Counted from the first letter of the stretch, positions 1-12,172 are shown. The stretch: 64,000 bases of DNA from Musa acuminata AAA Group (GCF_036884655.1 NC_088340.1:5787501-5851500); one strand, 5' to 3'. Made by a program: numbers and translations. The notes: a model not told the origin generated them from the sequence alone.

Positions 1-104
1 GCACGTTCTCTCTGTCTCACCACACCCACCCGAGTCAACATACGAGTAAGAGAAGCACTCCTATTCCCCACCAAAGCATGTTTAGATCGACGGATTACTA
101 TTAC

Positions 105-1098
105 CTGCGCAGCGAGTCCAGTCTTGATCTTTGCCCTGGCCGAAGCAACCATGGGGGCTTGTGCTTCAATAGAAAGAGATGTGTTTTCCGTAGGAACAGT
201 ACCTGCTAACATAAGGGAAAAGTTCACACTGAAGCGAAAGCACGTACGTGTGCATGCATGCATAAGAGCCTCACCTGGAGCTTGCTCCGATGGCTGCAAC
301 CATGATTCCATGATACTGTAATCTGGCAATTCCGTCTTGACGCCACCACAGAGGGCGTTGTAATATGGTGTCGCTGTGTCCTGCATGATGACGGAGCCAT
401 CAGCATCCAACAACATAATGTACATCTTCAGAAACCCTTCAACCCACGCGCCCGTCTGCGTGCTAAGACTGCAAGAAATGAAACCACCATATCACCGTCG
501 AGGCCATGAAGTGGGTTTGCACGAGGACAACAAAACCAAGTCTTACTTGATGTAGTAGAAATCCACAGTGCCATGCTGACCCATCTCGCCCTGATGTTCT
601 ATCTCAAATATCGCATGGGTGAAGAAGCCTGGACCTCCATGGACCACAACCTTCACATTCTGAAACCCTACAAGCATCACACACGGGGGATTACTAGAAC
701 GTAACTGCACCTTCCGCTCTCCTTTCCAAGAAGATGAAACGTAGGGTTCCGACATGCGTACCGTTGGAATGAACCAGTTCTCTTAACACGCAGCAGTTGG
801 TGCAGTCCAACTGGCCCGGCTGGAACTGGACGAAGACGGGATCGATGACCTCGGTGTTCCTGGAACTACCCTCTCCGGTGTCGAAATCCTGCACACCCTG
901 GAGAATGGACTCGTAGTTGAGGCCCCACACGGGTGAATCATCGTACGCTGGTTCCGGAGTTTGGTCCAGCCGCGCAGGGTGGTGGTCATTGGGGAGCGGC
1001 GGCGGCGGCGGCGGCGGCAGCGGGAGAGGTTCCGGGTCGGAGAAGTTGAGATAACGGAGGATGTCGTCCTCGGCGTCGGATCGATCAGGCTTGTCCAT
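105..1098 (-). CDS. RWP-RK domain (RKD-like) transcription factor, N-terminal part, cut by window edge
   Basis: Four exons on the minus strand: 762-1098, 547-667, 275-468, 105-202. All three introns are GT-AG and the frame stays open for 250 codons; a GTAATAG donor follows codon 250, so the gene continues beyond base 1. The start is the ATG at 1098 (MDKPDRSDAEDD), about 120 bp below a TATA-like site. Seen: an acidic, proline-rich N-terminus with a run of eight prolines, then a block with CCVLRELVHSNG, VKVVVHGGPGFFTHAIFE and a helical GAWVEGFLKMY segment. From family knowledge, plant RKD proteins carry this type of N-terminal block (cysteine-leucine-rich, His-Ala-Ile-stem) before a C-terminal RWP-RK DNA-binding motif; they act in the nucleus, several in egg-cell or nitrogen programmes. 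The RWP-RK motif is not inside the window, so the assignment rests on the N-terminal block only. Confidence 0.7.
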
Positions 1099-1216
1099 AC
1101 CACAACCCGGCGTTCCGACACAACGGTGTGCTGTGGTGGCCGGGCCGGAGCGTGAAGGGGTGGACAAGGTGATCGACGTCAGTGTGTGGAGAATGAATGC
1201 GAGTAGGGCTCGGGGG

Positions 1217-1233
1217 TTAAATAAGGCGGGAAA
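1217..1233 (-). promoter_or_regulatory. TATA-like element with abutting E2F-type site, RKD-like promoter
   Basis: On the minus strand TTATTTAA lies at 1224-1217, about 120 bp upstream of the ATG at 1098. Directly upstream, TTTCCCGC (1233-1226) matches the E2F consensus TTTSSCGC. The spacing fits a TATA box with a start site near 1190. Function is inferred from sequence only. Confidence 0.4.
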
Positions 1234-1279
1234 ACTGACGGTTATGGGATCCTGTAAAAGGAAACCAACCAACACTGTG

Positions 1280-2740
1280 TTGTCGGAGACGGACGCGTCT
1301 CCTGAGACGCTCGTTTCGGGTTACTTCCTGCTGATCCGCAGCCTCTCCTCATCTTATCATTCTCTATCGCCTTAAGTGTGGTCGTGGTAAGAGCTGATTT
1401 GTCATTATACTATGGAATCGTTTAAGCAAAGAGACGGCCTGCGGCTCACGAGGCCACGCACCATTTGGAGCGGGGGCCATGCCACGCGTCCAATCTTTAT
1501 TCGGGTACATAAGAAGGCCCATCAAGCCATCGCGTCCGCATAGAATACCTGCTCTGTGGACGCTGCCGCATAGACTGTAGTACGAGAGGGTTTGCGCCAC
1601 AATGCTCGCCTCATGAAATTAATTTGTATTGTTAGGAAAGTTGTGTTAATTAATGGATCCCTTCTTTTCTATCATCTATTCGAAGTCATTAATTATCTTA
1701 CTCGTACTTGAATGACATAAATGAATCAAATAGTATTCCTCGACTAATATTTCATCTCTTTTCTTCACGTCCTCGCTCTCAAGAATTGTTAATCGTAGCC
1801 AAAGTAATCAACTGATGAGTGTTTACCCACTTTACTATTATTATAATGAATTTTGTGGATATTGAATCTGATGGGAGAGTCTTAATATCCTTTTCAAATG
1901 GCTTCTTATTAATTATATTGATTTATTATCCTTTTCAAATGATGATTTAATATAATAAATAATAATTAATTTTAAAAAATATATATTAATTTATTTAATC
2001 AAAAGTGATGATAAATTCTAAAAAATTATTATAATTAGTGACTATATAATACATGTTCAACTATTGTTATGATAAATTTTGATTATTCAGTGCATCAAAA
2101 ATTCAAAATCAACTAATATCAAGACTTAACTCGTCTCGATGTTAGAAAGTAATTATTTTTCCTACAAAATTATATCAGGATGCACTCGACAAAAGTGTTA
2201 AAATTAGTAAGTAGTTTAGAAAGACTTAGAAAAATTAAATATAATACTAATTAGAAAGAGTAAGAATCATCGATTTGTGTATCTGAGATTTTTTATTTTA
2301 TTTTTTTAGATCGTTTGATTTAAAAAGTAATATGGTTATATGAAATTATCAAGCGTTAGTCAAACATAAATAGTCACTTGAACTAGTGAATATTATTATT
2401 AGCGTAATTACATATTCTATTCTTATGATGAGATGTTTAACGACGTATCCAAATTAATATAATCGATAATATGATAATTTATAGTCTAAGCATTAGGCTC
2501 CTTATAAAAAATACATTACAATGTGTTGAACATAACAATAAAAAGCTAAAAATAATAAATCATACCTCATCTAAATATTTCTTCTTCCTTTTGAGATGTA
2601 GGTCCTAAAATCAACAAATGAAGCTCACACAAGACATCTAACTCAATGATCGGAGCTAATTTACAATGATTCGTGAAGACCAGCTAAGTCAATTAATTAG
2701 CACGTAATAAACTCAACACTCTTCACTCAATTACTCTTTC
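1280..2740. other. AT-rich intergenic DNA, no gene seen
   Basis: From about 1620 onward the sequence is strongly AT-rich with stops in all frames. No coding, RNA gene or intact mobile element could be recognised. The right end meets the duplicated segment that begins at about 2741. Confidence 0.6.
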
Positions 2741-4824
2741 ATCTATAGTTTGGGGTCTTTCATTCTTTCTAATGGCATAAATTAATAATAATATAGAAAC
2801 AAATCTTGACAGAAGCCCCAACTCTCTGCCTATTCCACTTCCCTGTCATGCTGTATTCCTACGCTTCTGAGGGAGTGATGAGTGGAAGTAGCAGTCAAAC
2901 AAAGGAGAGTGATCTAATTTTTGGTTGGATTTATAGTTGATTTGATTCAAATAATGTGTCAGTATAATAATGGTGTCACATTTAAGAGTTAAATGACTAA
3001 TATTTAGGATCTTTTATTAGGAGTTAACATATCAATTAAATAGTTTAAAATTTTAATCCATAACAAAATATAAAAGGCTAATTACATATTACCTCATATA
3101 ATTAGTTATTCTTAGTATTTTTGTTATTACACTTTCAAAAATTATATTGAGATTTTTTTATTTTTAACTATATAAAATTATCTTTTAAACTCTGGGATCT
3201 TAATATTTTACTTTCATAAGTATAGAAATCTCAATGTAGTTTTTGAAAGTATAAAGATCGAAATATTAAAAGAGACTAATTATAAAGGATGATTTATAAT
3301 TTATCTAAATATATGATATTGATTAGTATATTATTGTATCATTGAGCATCATATACGTCACTTAATCTAATGAATAACTCATTTGTGAACATTATATATA
3401 TCATTTAATTTAATAAATTATTCGTGTGAGCATCATACGACCTAACGTTTCCAAACCTAACTCATATTTTTAATTTTTTTATTTTTTTTTAATTTTTATA
3501 ATGCCTCTCCAATTAGCTATTTATTTAATTATTGAAAAGAGTAGATTCATCATTTGTAAGGGCATTTAGGGCATTTAGGTTTTTTTTATAATAAGTTCAG
3601 AACTGAATTGGAGCTACTAATTCCAATTTCAAATTTCAAGAATCAGATTCCAACCATTACAATCGATTCTATTTCTGATCCAGAATAACCAAACTGTTAA
3701 TCTAGTTTAATTTCAAGTTTTTGACCATTTCAGTTTCCATTCTAATCCAATATTAATCAAAGTCTAGTATTAAAAAATTATCTAATTTAAAAATATATAA
3801 TATATACAGATAAAAGGATAAATTCTTGGAAAAAATCTTATGTTTTGATAAATTCTCGTGGAAAGCCCTTTTAAGTGAAAATATAATTCTTGTGTCATCT
3901 CTACTTTTGTTATGTCGTTGGCTCTCATCGAAGCTACCCTTGCGTTTCTCACCCTTGTTGTCCTCACTTGTAGCATGAGTGGTTAGCACCGCTATCCTAC
4001 TTTCCTTCACATCTGTATTGTTTGACTTGCCCTTACCTCCATGATCCTTCTTGGCACTCATTGGACTCACACTTGTAGATCCCTATTGATAACTTTCAAA
4101 CCTATCATTGTCTTCGTGGATTCTTGTTGGACCTTGCTAAATTCACCTTTACCTTCGGGGAGGTGACCAGCAGACTTACCCTGTGTGCCTCGCCCATATC
4201 ATTCTCGCCTACAGCATAGGCGACTAGCAATGAAGACATAGGTGACCAGCAACCCATCCGTGAAGCTGGGTGACCTACACAATAACCATAAATAACAAAA
4301 ATAACTAGTAACGAAGGCACAAATGGAGGTGACCTGGAGCAAGCAATAAGGTGTAAAGCACAATAGTAAAATTATCATTTATATAAAAAAATACTTTACG
4401 AAAATTAAAAAAAATGAGAGCCCTCTACAAGAAATTTTCTAAGGATTTTTTTTTAAATTCAACCAAGAAAAAAATTAAAATATTTTTTTTATTAAATATG
4501 TGACGTGATTGATTGACCCATCATTTGACTATGAGGCTTCCTACCATAAATGGAGGGCAAATATGGCTATCCACGGTCCATACCTTTTACATCCACTATA
4601 TCTATGTCAACTATTTACACTGAGTACAGAGTGTTCCAATGCCTCATCTCTTTGGAGAGAACCCTCTCATATTTACCTTTTGGTGAAATGTGTACCATCA
4701 GCTCGTGGATCAAATGGTGACACTATTGGGAACCCCTCGGCACGTGATCCCAGGTCCGGAACTCGGAGCCATCAACTCGTACGGCAAGACCCCGGCGCCG
4801 CACCGATTCCGCCTCGCCGGGTCG
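2741..4824. repeat. Left copy of a tandem segmental duplication (lipoxygenase 3' flank)
   Basis: This stretch is nearly identical over most of its length to 6249-8513. It runs from ATCTATAGTTTG at 2741 to the sequence ending CGCCGGGTCG at 4824. It contains AT-rich intergenic DNA, then the lipoxygenase 3' untranslated region and the last codons. Indels separate the copies: an extra ~30 bp near 3313 here, and ~70 bp near 6945 and ~60 bp near 8168 present only in the right copy. The 60-bp difference is bounded by GCTTC repeats, as for a microhomology-mediated deletion. Confidence 0.85.
4710..4824 (-). pseudogene. Duplicated 3' tail of the lipoxygenase gene
   Basis: Reading minus from 4824 to the TGA at 4710-4712 gives about 38 codons matching the C-terminus of the lipoxygenase at 8398, including [17 protein letters not shown] and the terminal NSVTI. 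One residue differs (Ala for Thr after ELM). Homology stops abruptly at 4824, after which the sequence is unrelated to lipoxygenase exon 9. There is no start codon, PLAT domain or catalytic domain, so it is a non-functional fragment. A minus-strand open frame continues upstream through unrelated sequence to about 5105, but this looks fortuitous. Confidence 0.85.
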
Positions 4825-4899
4825 TGCTCCTCGGCTCCATGCTCCTCGAGACCACCCCTGCGTGGCCAAACTGTTGTGGCCCTCCTTCTAGTGCTAAAC

Positions 4900-5491
4900 T
4901 GTTGTGGGAAACAACCTTGAGCCGTGGCCTCGGGGCCGACGCGGCTCGGTTCGGGTCCGGATGACCCCGATCTCCCGTGGGGCGTTCCTCGAGCCCGCCA
5001 AGGTGGTCGGGTGAATTGCTCCGATCGGGATGGGGTCGCCGTTTCCTCCGGGCAGGAACTACTCACCCGTGCGTCCGGCGGGGACCTTCGGCTCCGCACC
5101 TGCACAAAGGTTGGGTCGGGGTGCTCGACCCGACCCCTCCGATGATCAAGTTAGATGATAGTGGAGGGGGAATTCTTTCATTGAGTTCTCCCCCCCCCCG
5201 ACGATCAAGTCAGATGAGGTGAAGAGGTTTTTGTGTGTGTGTGTTTTTCCTCCCTTTTTCCGTTTAGAATGCGAGGGTATTTATAGGGAAGCTTACTATT
5301 TCCTGATGTGCCTGCTTGCAAGGGGCAGGCTGGTAGCGTCTGACACTGGTGTTGGCGTGGCGTGAAGGACTTAGCCGGAGCAGGATGTTTAATGTGCCTC
5401 GATCGACGTTCGGATCCTTTTGACCAAGTGGTGTCAGGTCTGCCGAGGCGTCATTTGAGCCAGCTGACATCACCCGTAGTTATTATCCTCA
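4900..5491. repeat. LTR-like direct repeat, left copy
   Basis: It starts TGTTGTGGG and ends ATCCTCA. It shares with the right copy the blocks GCCTCGGGGCCGACG, GGTCGGGT...CCCGACCCCTCC, a TTTATAG promoter-like motif (~5279) and the tail GACATCACC. The copies are clearly diverged, so the insertion is not recent. Confidence 0.65.
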
Positions 5492-5693
5492 TCACTTTCA
5501 AAAATTATATTGAGATTTTTTGAATATCCGCCAATATCGCTTTGAGGTCGTGACGGGGTGTTCGTCATGATGATCTCCGTGCGGGGGATGTTCCCCCGAC
5601 GCTCCAATCGGGTGCGACCTCTCAACCGCGGGCTCGTCTGAGCCAACCAGGTGATCCCTCGACATCAGGGGGGCCCTCCTTCTGGTGCCAGAA

Positions 5694-6245
5694 TGTTGAT
5701 GCAACCAACTTTAAGTCATGGCCTCGGGGCCGACGTGGCTTGGTTCGAGTTCGGATGATGGGGGATCTTCCCGGGACGACCTTTGAGTCCACTAAGGTGG
5801 CCGGCTGCGGTGGTCTGATCGGAAAGGGGTCGTCGTTTCCTCCAGGAGGGGGCTCCTCACCTGGCAATTTAGTGGGAGGCCACTGTCTTCACACCTGCAC
5901 ATAGGTCGGGTCGGGAAGCTCAACCCGACCCCTCCAACGATCAAGTTAGCCGAGAGTCACAGGGGGTTTGTTAGCTAGCTTTTCTGCTTTTTTCTCCCCC
6001 CTTCTCCCTCGAAGCACGAGGGTTTTTATAGCGGGAGTTACCGTTGCCTGATGTGCCTACCGGCAGGGAGCAGGATCGTACTCTTGGTAGCGTCTGACAC
6101 CGACGTTGGCGTGGCGTGAGGGATCGAGCCTGAGTAGGGTGTTAATGTGCCTCCGTCAGTGCTTCGGTCTGCGTTGGCTAGGTACTGTGAGGCATCATTT
6201 GGCCCAACTGACATCACCTGAGTCTTATCGTAATTATTATCCTCA
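5694..6245. repeat. LTR-like direct repeat, right copy
   Basis: It starts TGTTGATGCAACC and ends ATTATTATCCTCA. A TTTTTATAG motif at about 6025 corresponds to the TTTATAG of the left copy. Homology of the right segmental duplicate resumes within four bases of its end, at 6249. Confidence 0.65.
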
Positions 6246-6248
6246 TCG

Positions 6249-8513
6249 ATCTATAGTTTGAGGTATTTCATTCTTTCTAATGGCATAAATTAATAATAAT
6301 ATAGAAACAAATCTTGACAGAAGCCCCAACTCTCTACCTATTCCACTTCCCTATCATGCTGTATTCCTACGCTTCCGAGGGAGTGATGAGTGGAAGTAGC
6401 AGTCAAACAAAGGAGATTGATCGGTTATCTAACCAGTGATCTAATTTTTGGTTGGATTTATAGTTGATTTGATTCAAATAATGTGTCACTACAATAATGG
6501 TGTCACATTTAAGAGTTAAATGACTAATACTTAGGATCTTTTATTAGGAGTTAACATATCAATTAAATAGTTTAAAATTTTAATCCATAACAAAATATAA
6601 AGGGCTAATTATATATTACCTCATATAATTAGTTATTCTTAGTATTTTCGTTACTATACTTTCAAAAATTATTTTGAGATTTTTTATTTTTAACTATATA
6701 AAATTATCTTTTAAACTCTAGGATCTTAATATTTTACTTTCATAAGTATAGAAATCTCAATGTAATTTTTAAAAATATAAGGATCGAAATATTAAAAAGG
6801 ACTAATTATAAAGGATAATTTATAATTTATCTAAATATATGAGCATCATATACGTCACTTAATCTAATGAATAACTCATTTGTGAACATTATATATATCA
6901 TTTAATTTAATAAATTACTCGTGTGAGCATCATACGACCTAATATATAACCCTAACATTGGTTTTGGAACTGTAAGTTTTTGTTTTGTCAAATTGATAAT
7001 GGGAACCAAACGGTTCCAATCCTAACTCATATTTTTTTTTAATTTTTTTATATAATTTTTAATTTTTATAATGCCTCTCCAATTAGCTATTTATTTAATG
7101 AATGAAAAGAGTAGATTCATCATTTGTAAGGGCATTTAGGGTATTTAGTTTTTTTTATAATAAGTTCAGAACTGAATTGGAGCTACTGATTCCAATTTCA
7201 AATTTCAAGAATCAGATTCCAACCATTACAATCGATTCTATTTCTGATCCAGAATAACCAAACTGTTAATCTAGTTTAATTTCAAGTTTTCGACCATTTC
7301 AGTTTCCATTCTAATCCAATATTAATCAAAGTCTAGTATTAAAAAAAATCTAATTTAAAAATATAAAATATATAAAGATAAATGGATAAATTCTTGGAAA
7401 AAAATCTTATGTTTTGATAAATTCTCATGCAAAACCCTTTTAAGTGAAAATATAATTTTGTTGATCTATCATCAGTTTGCCTCGTTCTATACCATAGCCC
7501 TCTCATCCTTACATTATTCTTACCTTTACTTTCTCATCTCTACTTTCACTACGTTGTTGGCTCTCATTGAAACTACCCTTATGTTCTTCACCCGCTATTC
7601 TACCTTTCCTCACCTCTGCAATGTTGGACTTAGCCCTTACCTCCATAAACCTTATTGGCCCTCGTTAGACTCACACTTATAGATCCCTATTGATAACTTT
7701 CAGACCCATCATTGTCTTCGTGATTCTTGTTGGACTTTGCTAAATTCACCTTTACCTTCGAGGAGATGACCAGCAGACTTACCTTGTGTGCTTCGCCCAT
7801 GTCATCCTTGCCTACGGCATAGGGGACTAATAGCCCATCTGTGAAGGTAGCTAATGACCCATCTGTATAGGCGGCCAACGATAAAAGCATAAGCAAAGTA
7901 ATCTACACAACAACCATAAATAACAAAAATAACTAGTAATAGAGGTACAAATGGGGGTGACATGGAGAAAGCAATAAGGTGTAAAGCACAATAATAAAAT
8001 TATCATTTATAAAAAAAATACTTTTACGAAAATTTAAAAAAATGAGAGCCCTCTACAAGAATTTTTCTAAGGATTTTTTTTTAAAATTCAACCAAGAAAA
8101 AAATTAAAATACTTTTTTTATTAAATATGTGACGTGATTGATTGACCCATCATTTGACTATGGGGCTTCATTCACCCAATTTTTAATTATTTCAAAATTC
8201 ATATAATCAATATTTTGCAACATGCTTCCTCCCATAAATGGAGGGCAAATATGGCTATCCACGGTCCACACCTTTTACATCCACTATATCTATGTCAACT
8301 ATTTACATTGAGTACACTGTGTTCCAATGCCTCATCTCTTTGAAGATAACACTATCATATTTACCTTTTGGTGAAATGTGTACCATCAGCTCGTGGATCA
8401 AATGGTGACACTATTGGGAACCCCTCGGCACGTGATCCCGGGTCCGGAACTCGGAGTCATCAACTCGTACGGCAAGACCCCGGCGCCGCACCGATTCCGC
8501 CTCGCCGGGTCGG
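6249..8513. repeat. Right copy of the segmental duplication, contiguous with the intact lipoxygenase
   Basis: Homologous to 2741-4824. This copy runs directly into the complete gene and therefore holds its real 3' untranslated region and downstream flank. The left end coincides with the end of the right LTR-like repeat, which suggests that the retroelement and the duplication breakpoint are mechanistically linked or that the element landed at the breakpoint. Confidence 0.85.
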
Positions 8514-11500
8514 CGTTCCGCCTCGCGATCTCCGACTCGGCCCGCCTGACCTCCGACGCGAATTCGTGGAACGCCTCCACCATCTCGCCGTCCCCCGTCC
8601 ACGTGTAAGGGTCCGGTCGCTCCCCCAGGTACTCCTCGTCCACCGAGTGCGTCGACAGCGTGTCGATCACCGTCATGAACGTCGTCGCCTGAGTCAGGTT
8701 TGGCAGCGCGGACAAGAAGAACTTGGCCGGGTCAGACCGGAAGTGCTCGTACTCCGGGTCGCCCTCCACCGGGATGAGCCGGCGTAGTACCGGCGGCCGG
8801 TTCGGGATGTAGCCCCCGAGCGGGTACTGGCCGAAGTTGAGGGCCGCGTGCTGGGCCGAGCTGAGCCAGATGAGGGTGGTGAGGAAGGAGCTTAACGCGG
8901 CAGGACTCGACAGGCGCGGCCACCACGGTGCGTAGCGCTTGTCAGCGTGGCCGACATTGACGGCCTCAGCGTACCAGCTCTGGAGCTCGTAGTCGGACTG
9001 GATAGACTCGTCGTCCTGGTAGTAGGCGGCGACATAGGTCTCGACCCACGACTGGATCGCCGACCAGAGGAGGAGGCCATCGGTCGCGTACGGGTAGTCT
9101 TCGATGACGAGCCTCAGGCCAAGCGGTTGCGTCGGATCCTCCACCGCCATGCCTCTGTCATCAACACGACGACAAAGACAAGAAATCTTTAGCTAATGTT
9201 TCTTCTCTGTAGTTATTAGCGAGTTAATGAGTTCATTGTTGCTGAAGTAACGATGAAACGCTACACTTGCCTTCTGATGAGATCCGCAGGGAGTCCTTCC
9301 TGATCGAAGCGCCAATGGTTGCGGTACGCGGCCGCACTGATCTCCATGCAAACAGGACCAGGAGTGAAGCCGGACTCGATCACTCCGCCACCATTGATGA
9401 GGATTTGGCGAGCCAGGGCATTCACCTCCAATGTGTATCTCATGTGGGGCTTCAGTAGCTTGAAGATGGGATGCATCGCACTCAGTTGTCGATGAGCTGC
9501 CAATATGAATGGCTCTATGCACGCGTGTGTCTTCAACCTACAAGAAAAGCCACATGGCCGCATGTCATTCTCTGTCCATTGCGTATCCATCAAAGGCAAT
9601 GATCAGCGACCGCAGACTTACCAATGATTGACGAGCTGGTGAACGCCGGCGTCGTTGGAGCAGACGTGTGCCTTGGCGAGCTGCCACAGCCAATTGCTTG
9701 TAGCATCGGTTGGCGGGGTAAGGACACGCTTCGCCCGAGCGTCGCCGGGTCTCACGGGTGGCAGACTCAGCTCGATGGCGATCGGCTTAAGAGTTCCCGA
9801 CTCCGTGAGCAAGAAGATGGTGCGGGTGCCGTAGGCTTTTCGCCCATCTTGCGCATTGATCCGATCAAGGAAAGGGAGGTACACATCATGGAAGTCTAAC
9901 ATGAATAGCTTGTTCGCCTCCACTGCCTATTGCAGATGTTTCAGTACCCAAAGGATGACATTTTTGATTCAGCAACATTTGAACAAGTAGGAGATACCTG
10001 TTGCAGAGACATGCCATTAAGATGGCTGATGATGTGTTCTTCTTTGATGGCGGATTCAGGTGGACCATAGATATCGGGGTCTAGCTTACTCACAGGAGGA
10101 AACACCTACAAGAATCATTGTTCACTGAGGGTCTTTTCTCCACAGGTTTGCAGCATATAAATGGATGAAACCTTTGCCAAGGGATGCATGGGATTACCTG
10201 AAGCCTTTCTATGTTGACAGGGTTGATGCCTGCTACAACTTGACGGGCGAACTCGTCGTCGCGCAGCCATGCGAACTTGTCCTCTGTTGGATGAGTGCCA
10301 AAGAGAGAACCAAGGATCAACAGATAGAACTAGAGAAGAAACAGTATTCATCATGGCGCTGAAGGCGTTGAGCGTGCTTACTTGTGATGATGTGGGGCGT
10401 ATCGTATCGGAGGTGGCCCTCGGTGGACTCTTCAATCTTGGAAACGAGTGGGATCTTGTGGAAGAGCTGATCCTGCAAGGTCTGTTTCAAGCGAAGGCCT
10501 TCCTTGAAGAGGTTGTCCACCTCATGGAAGGCCTTGAAGTCATGGCTCTCCGGGGAGAAGGAAGCGACAAGCAGGGGCACGAGGTTGTGGAGCACTGCCT
10601 TTTGAGCCCCTGCTGTTAGCATCGCCTGCTTGCCCTCCTCGAACCGCTCATCACGGGGCACGTACATGGGCAGCGGATCCTCCACCCTGCTCTCGACGTG
10701 CCTATCTGCAAACGATAACGTCGAACACATACGAAATAAGTGATGTTCTCTTCGCGCACTGTTTAGATTATTGAAGGAATCGCACGGCCAAACACTGAGG
10801 TTGGTGGTGACGAAGTTTCAGGACCAATGACAGGTTCAAATCCAGTTCAAGTTGTAATCAGAGAATTAATGGTGTCTGCACAGATTGGTACTGTTTCCAA
10901 CTTTGAGCTTTTCTTAATTAATGGAGTACTACGGAGTTTACCTGTGATTGTTGGGGGTCTCCATGTCCTCAATCTCCTCGGGTAAGGCATCTGCTCGCCT
11001 CCAAGGGTTGGCCTGACAAAATCGATCCCTCTGTCGGGGTTGCCCAAGTCGTTGTACGTGTCGTAATCGTAGATTCTGTCGGTGAGCTTCCTCTCGCCCT
11101 TGCCATCCCCCCTCAGCTCCTTCAGCTCCTGCTGCCTCAGCTCCCGCAGCCCTGGCGGCGTCTGTGATGGCAGATAAGGCTAACATAAAGGAAACAGCCA
11201 AAAGATGCTGTCAGTAAGCACGTGTTGATGGTTGGAAGTGTTGTGTTCGACAAAGCCTTGCAATCATGGATGAATGGGGGGACCTTGTTGCTGAAGAAGA
11301 CCCTCTTGAGGGGGTGGATTCTGGTGGGCTGGACCCAAGAATTGCAGGGGAAGTGGACGGGGCCGCAGGCGAAGCCCTCGACGACGATGCTCTCCAAGAA
11401 GAACTCCCTCTGATGCCGGTTGAGCACCGTGATCGCTCCGGGCTCGCCGAAGCTGGAGTCCACCGTGAACTCCGCCGTGTAAACCACCCGCTCCGCCTTG

Positions 11501-12033
11501 GTCTTCTTCTTCTCGAACCATCCCCTCAGCGCCGCGCTGTTACTGGCCTTGGGCTTCCTCGTTCCTTTGGACATCAGATCGAATTAGATTCCAAAACGAA
11601 CGAAACAATTAATTCAAACTGCCGGAAACAAGAGAAAGATGGAGAGTAGCCTACTCAAATCGATCTCGGCGCTGACGAGCTCCAACACCACATTCCTTCC
11701 GATCCTATCGGAGAAAGCATCGAGCTGGTTGGCGACCGTGGCCATAAGATCCTCCTTCTTCTTCCTCCTCACCGTTACCGCCGCCCGTACCTTAAACCTC
11801 ACGGGCCTCTCTTCCGTCTCAACCCTCACGAACCTCTCCGTAAGTATCGCTGCAGACACCGGAGGTCGCACTACTCTCCCGGCCGCGCTACTCCTCTTCT
11901 TCAAAGGGAAGCAAGCCGGGGAGAGGAAGAGCCTGCTCTGTTCGCCTCCTCGAAGCAGCGGCGACCTCGAAGAAGGAAGGAGAGGAGTCCTTTGGAGCAA
12001 CGAAGAGGCCAAGATCTCCATGGCAGTCGCCAT
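8398..12033 (-). CDS. 13-lipoxygenase, chloroplast type (LOX2 family), complete
   Basis: Lipoxygenases add O2 to linolenic or linoleic acid; the plastid 13-type feeds jasmonate and green-leaf-volatile synthesis. Exons (minus): 11655-12033, 11284-11564, 10942-11179, 10382-10705, 10198-10283, 9998-10105, 9622-9926, 9271-9537, 8398-9154; 914 aa, normal for the class. Residues 1-65 are rich in Ser, Arg and Leu, as in a plastid transit peptide. A PLAT/LH2 domain spans about 75-210 (ends CNSWVQ...FFSNK). Iron site: the H-X4-H-X4-H-X17-H-X8-H motif at His568, 573, 578, 596, 605; second part His765-X3-Asn769; C-terminal Ile914. The His, Asn and Ile ligands are all present, so the enzyme should be active. 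Intron 8 uses a GC donor. Its 3' end has been duplicated at 4710-4824. 13-specificity is inferred from family resemblance. Confidence 0.92.
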
Positions 12034-12172
12034 TTAATGTCTTCTCCCTCCCACAAGGCGAACCTTATCGATGGGAGCAGTGCAGGATTCGGCACTCCTT
12101 TTTATCTCTTTACCTCCTCTCCGTTTCTGTCAGAGACGCCTGAGGAAGGACAGGGGAGGTGAGAAGAGAACA

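Larger units (their letters stand above)
4900..6245. mobile_element. Mosaic LTR-retroelement remnant at the duplication junction
   Basis: Two related direct repeats, 4900-5491 and 5694-6245, each begin TGTTG and end CCTCA, as LTRs do. They are separated by only ~200 bp. The interior ends in a G-rich run (CATCAGGGGGG, a polypurine-like tract some 25 bp before the right repeat) but shows no tRNA primer site after the left repeat and no gag-pol. The bases before each repeat are also similar (GGCCCTCCTTCT at ~4879 and ~5673), so the left repeat carries a bit of internal sequence on its outside. No clear target duplication flanks the whole. This is best read as a deleted or recombined LTR element rather than an intact miniature element. 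Confidence 0.6.

Noticed and set aside
694..1275. Upstream extension of the RKD-like first exon to an ATG at 1275
   Set aside because: It would run through the TATA-like site and lacks coding character; MDKP at 1098 fits better.
4924..5222. Open frames within the left LTR-like repeat
   Set aside because: They arise from the GC-rich repeat and are not kept open in the right copy.
5895..5935. Resemblance of GGTCGGGTCGGGAAGCTC to microRNA168 and a possible hairpin with CCCGACCCC
   Set aside because: The match covers only part of the microRNA and lies in an LTR-like repeat; no proper precursor fold is evident.
4900..6245. Intact miniature LTR retrotransposon (TRIM)
   Set aside because: No target duplication, no primer binding site after the left repeat, and diverged repeats; a recombined remnant fits better.
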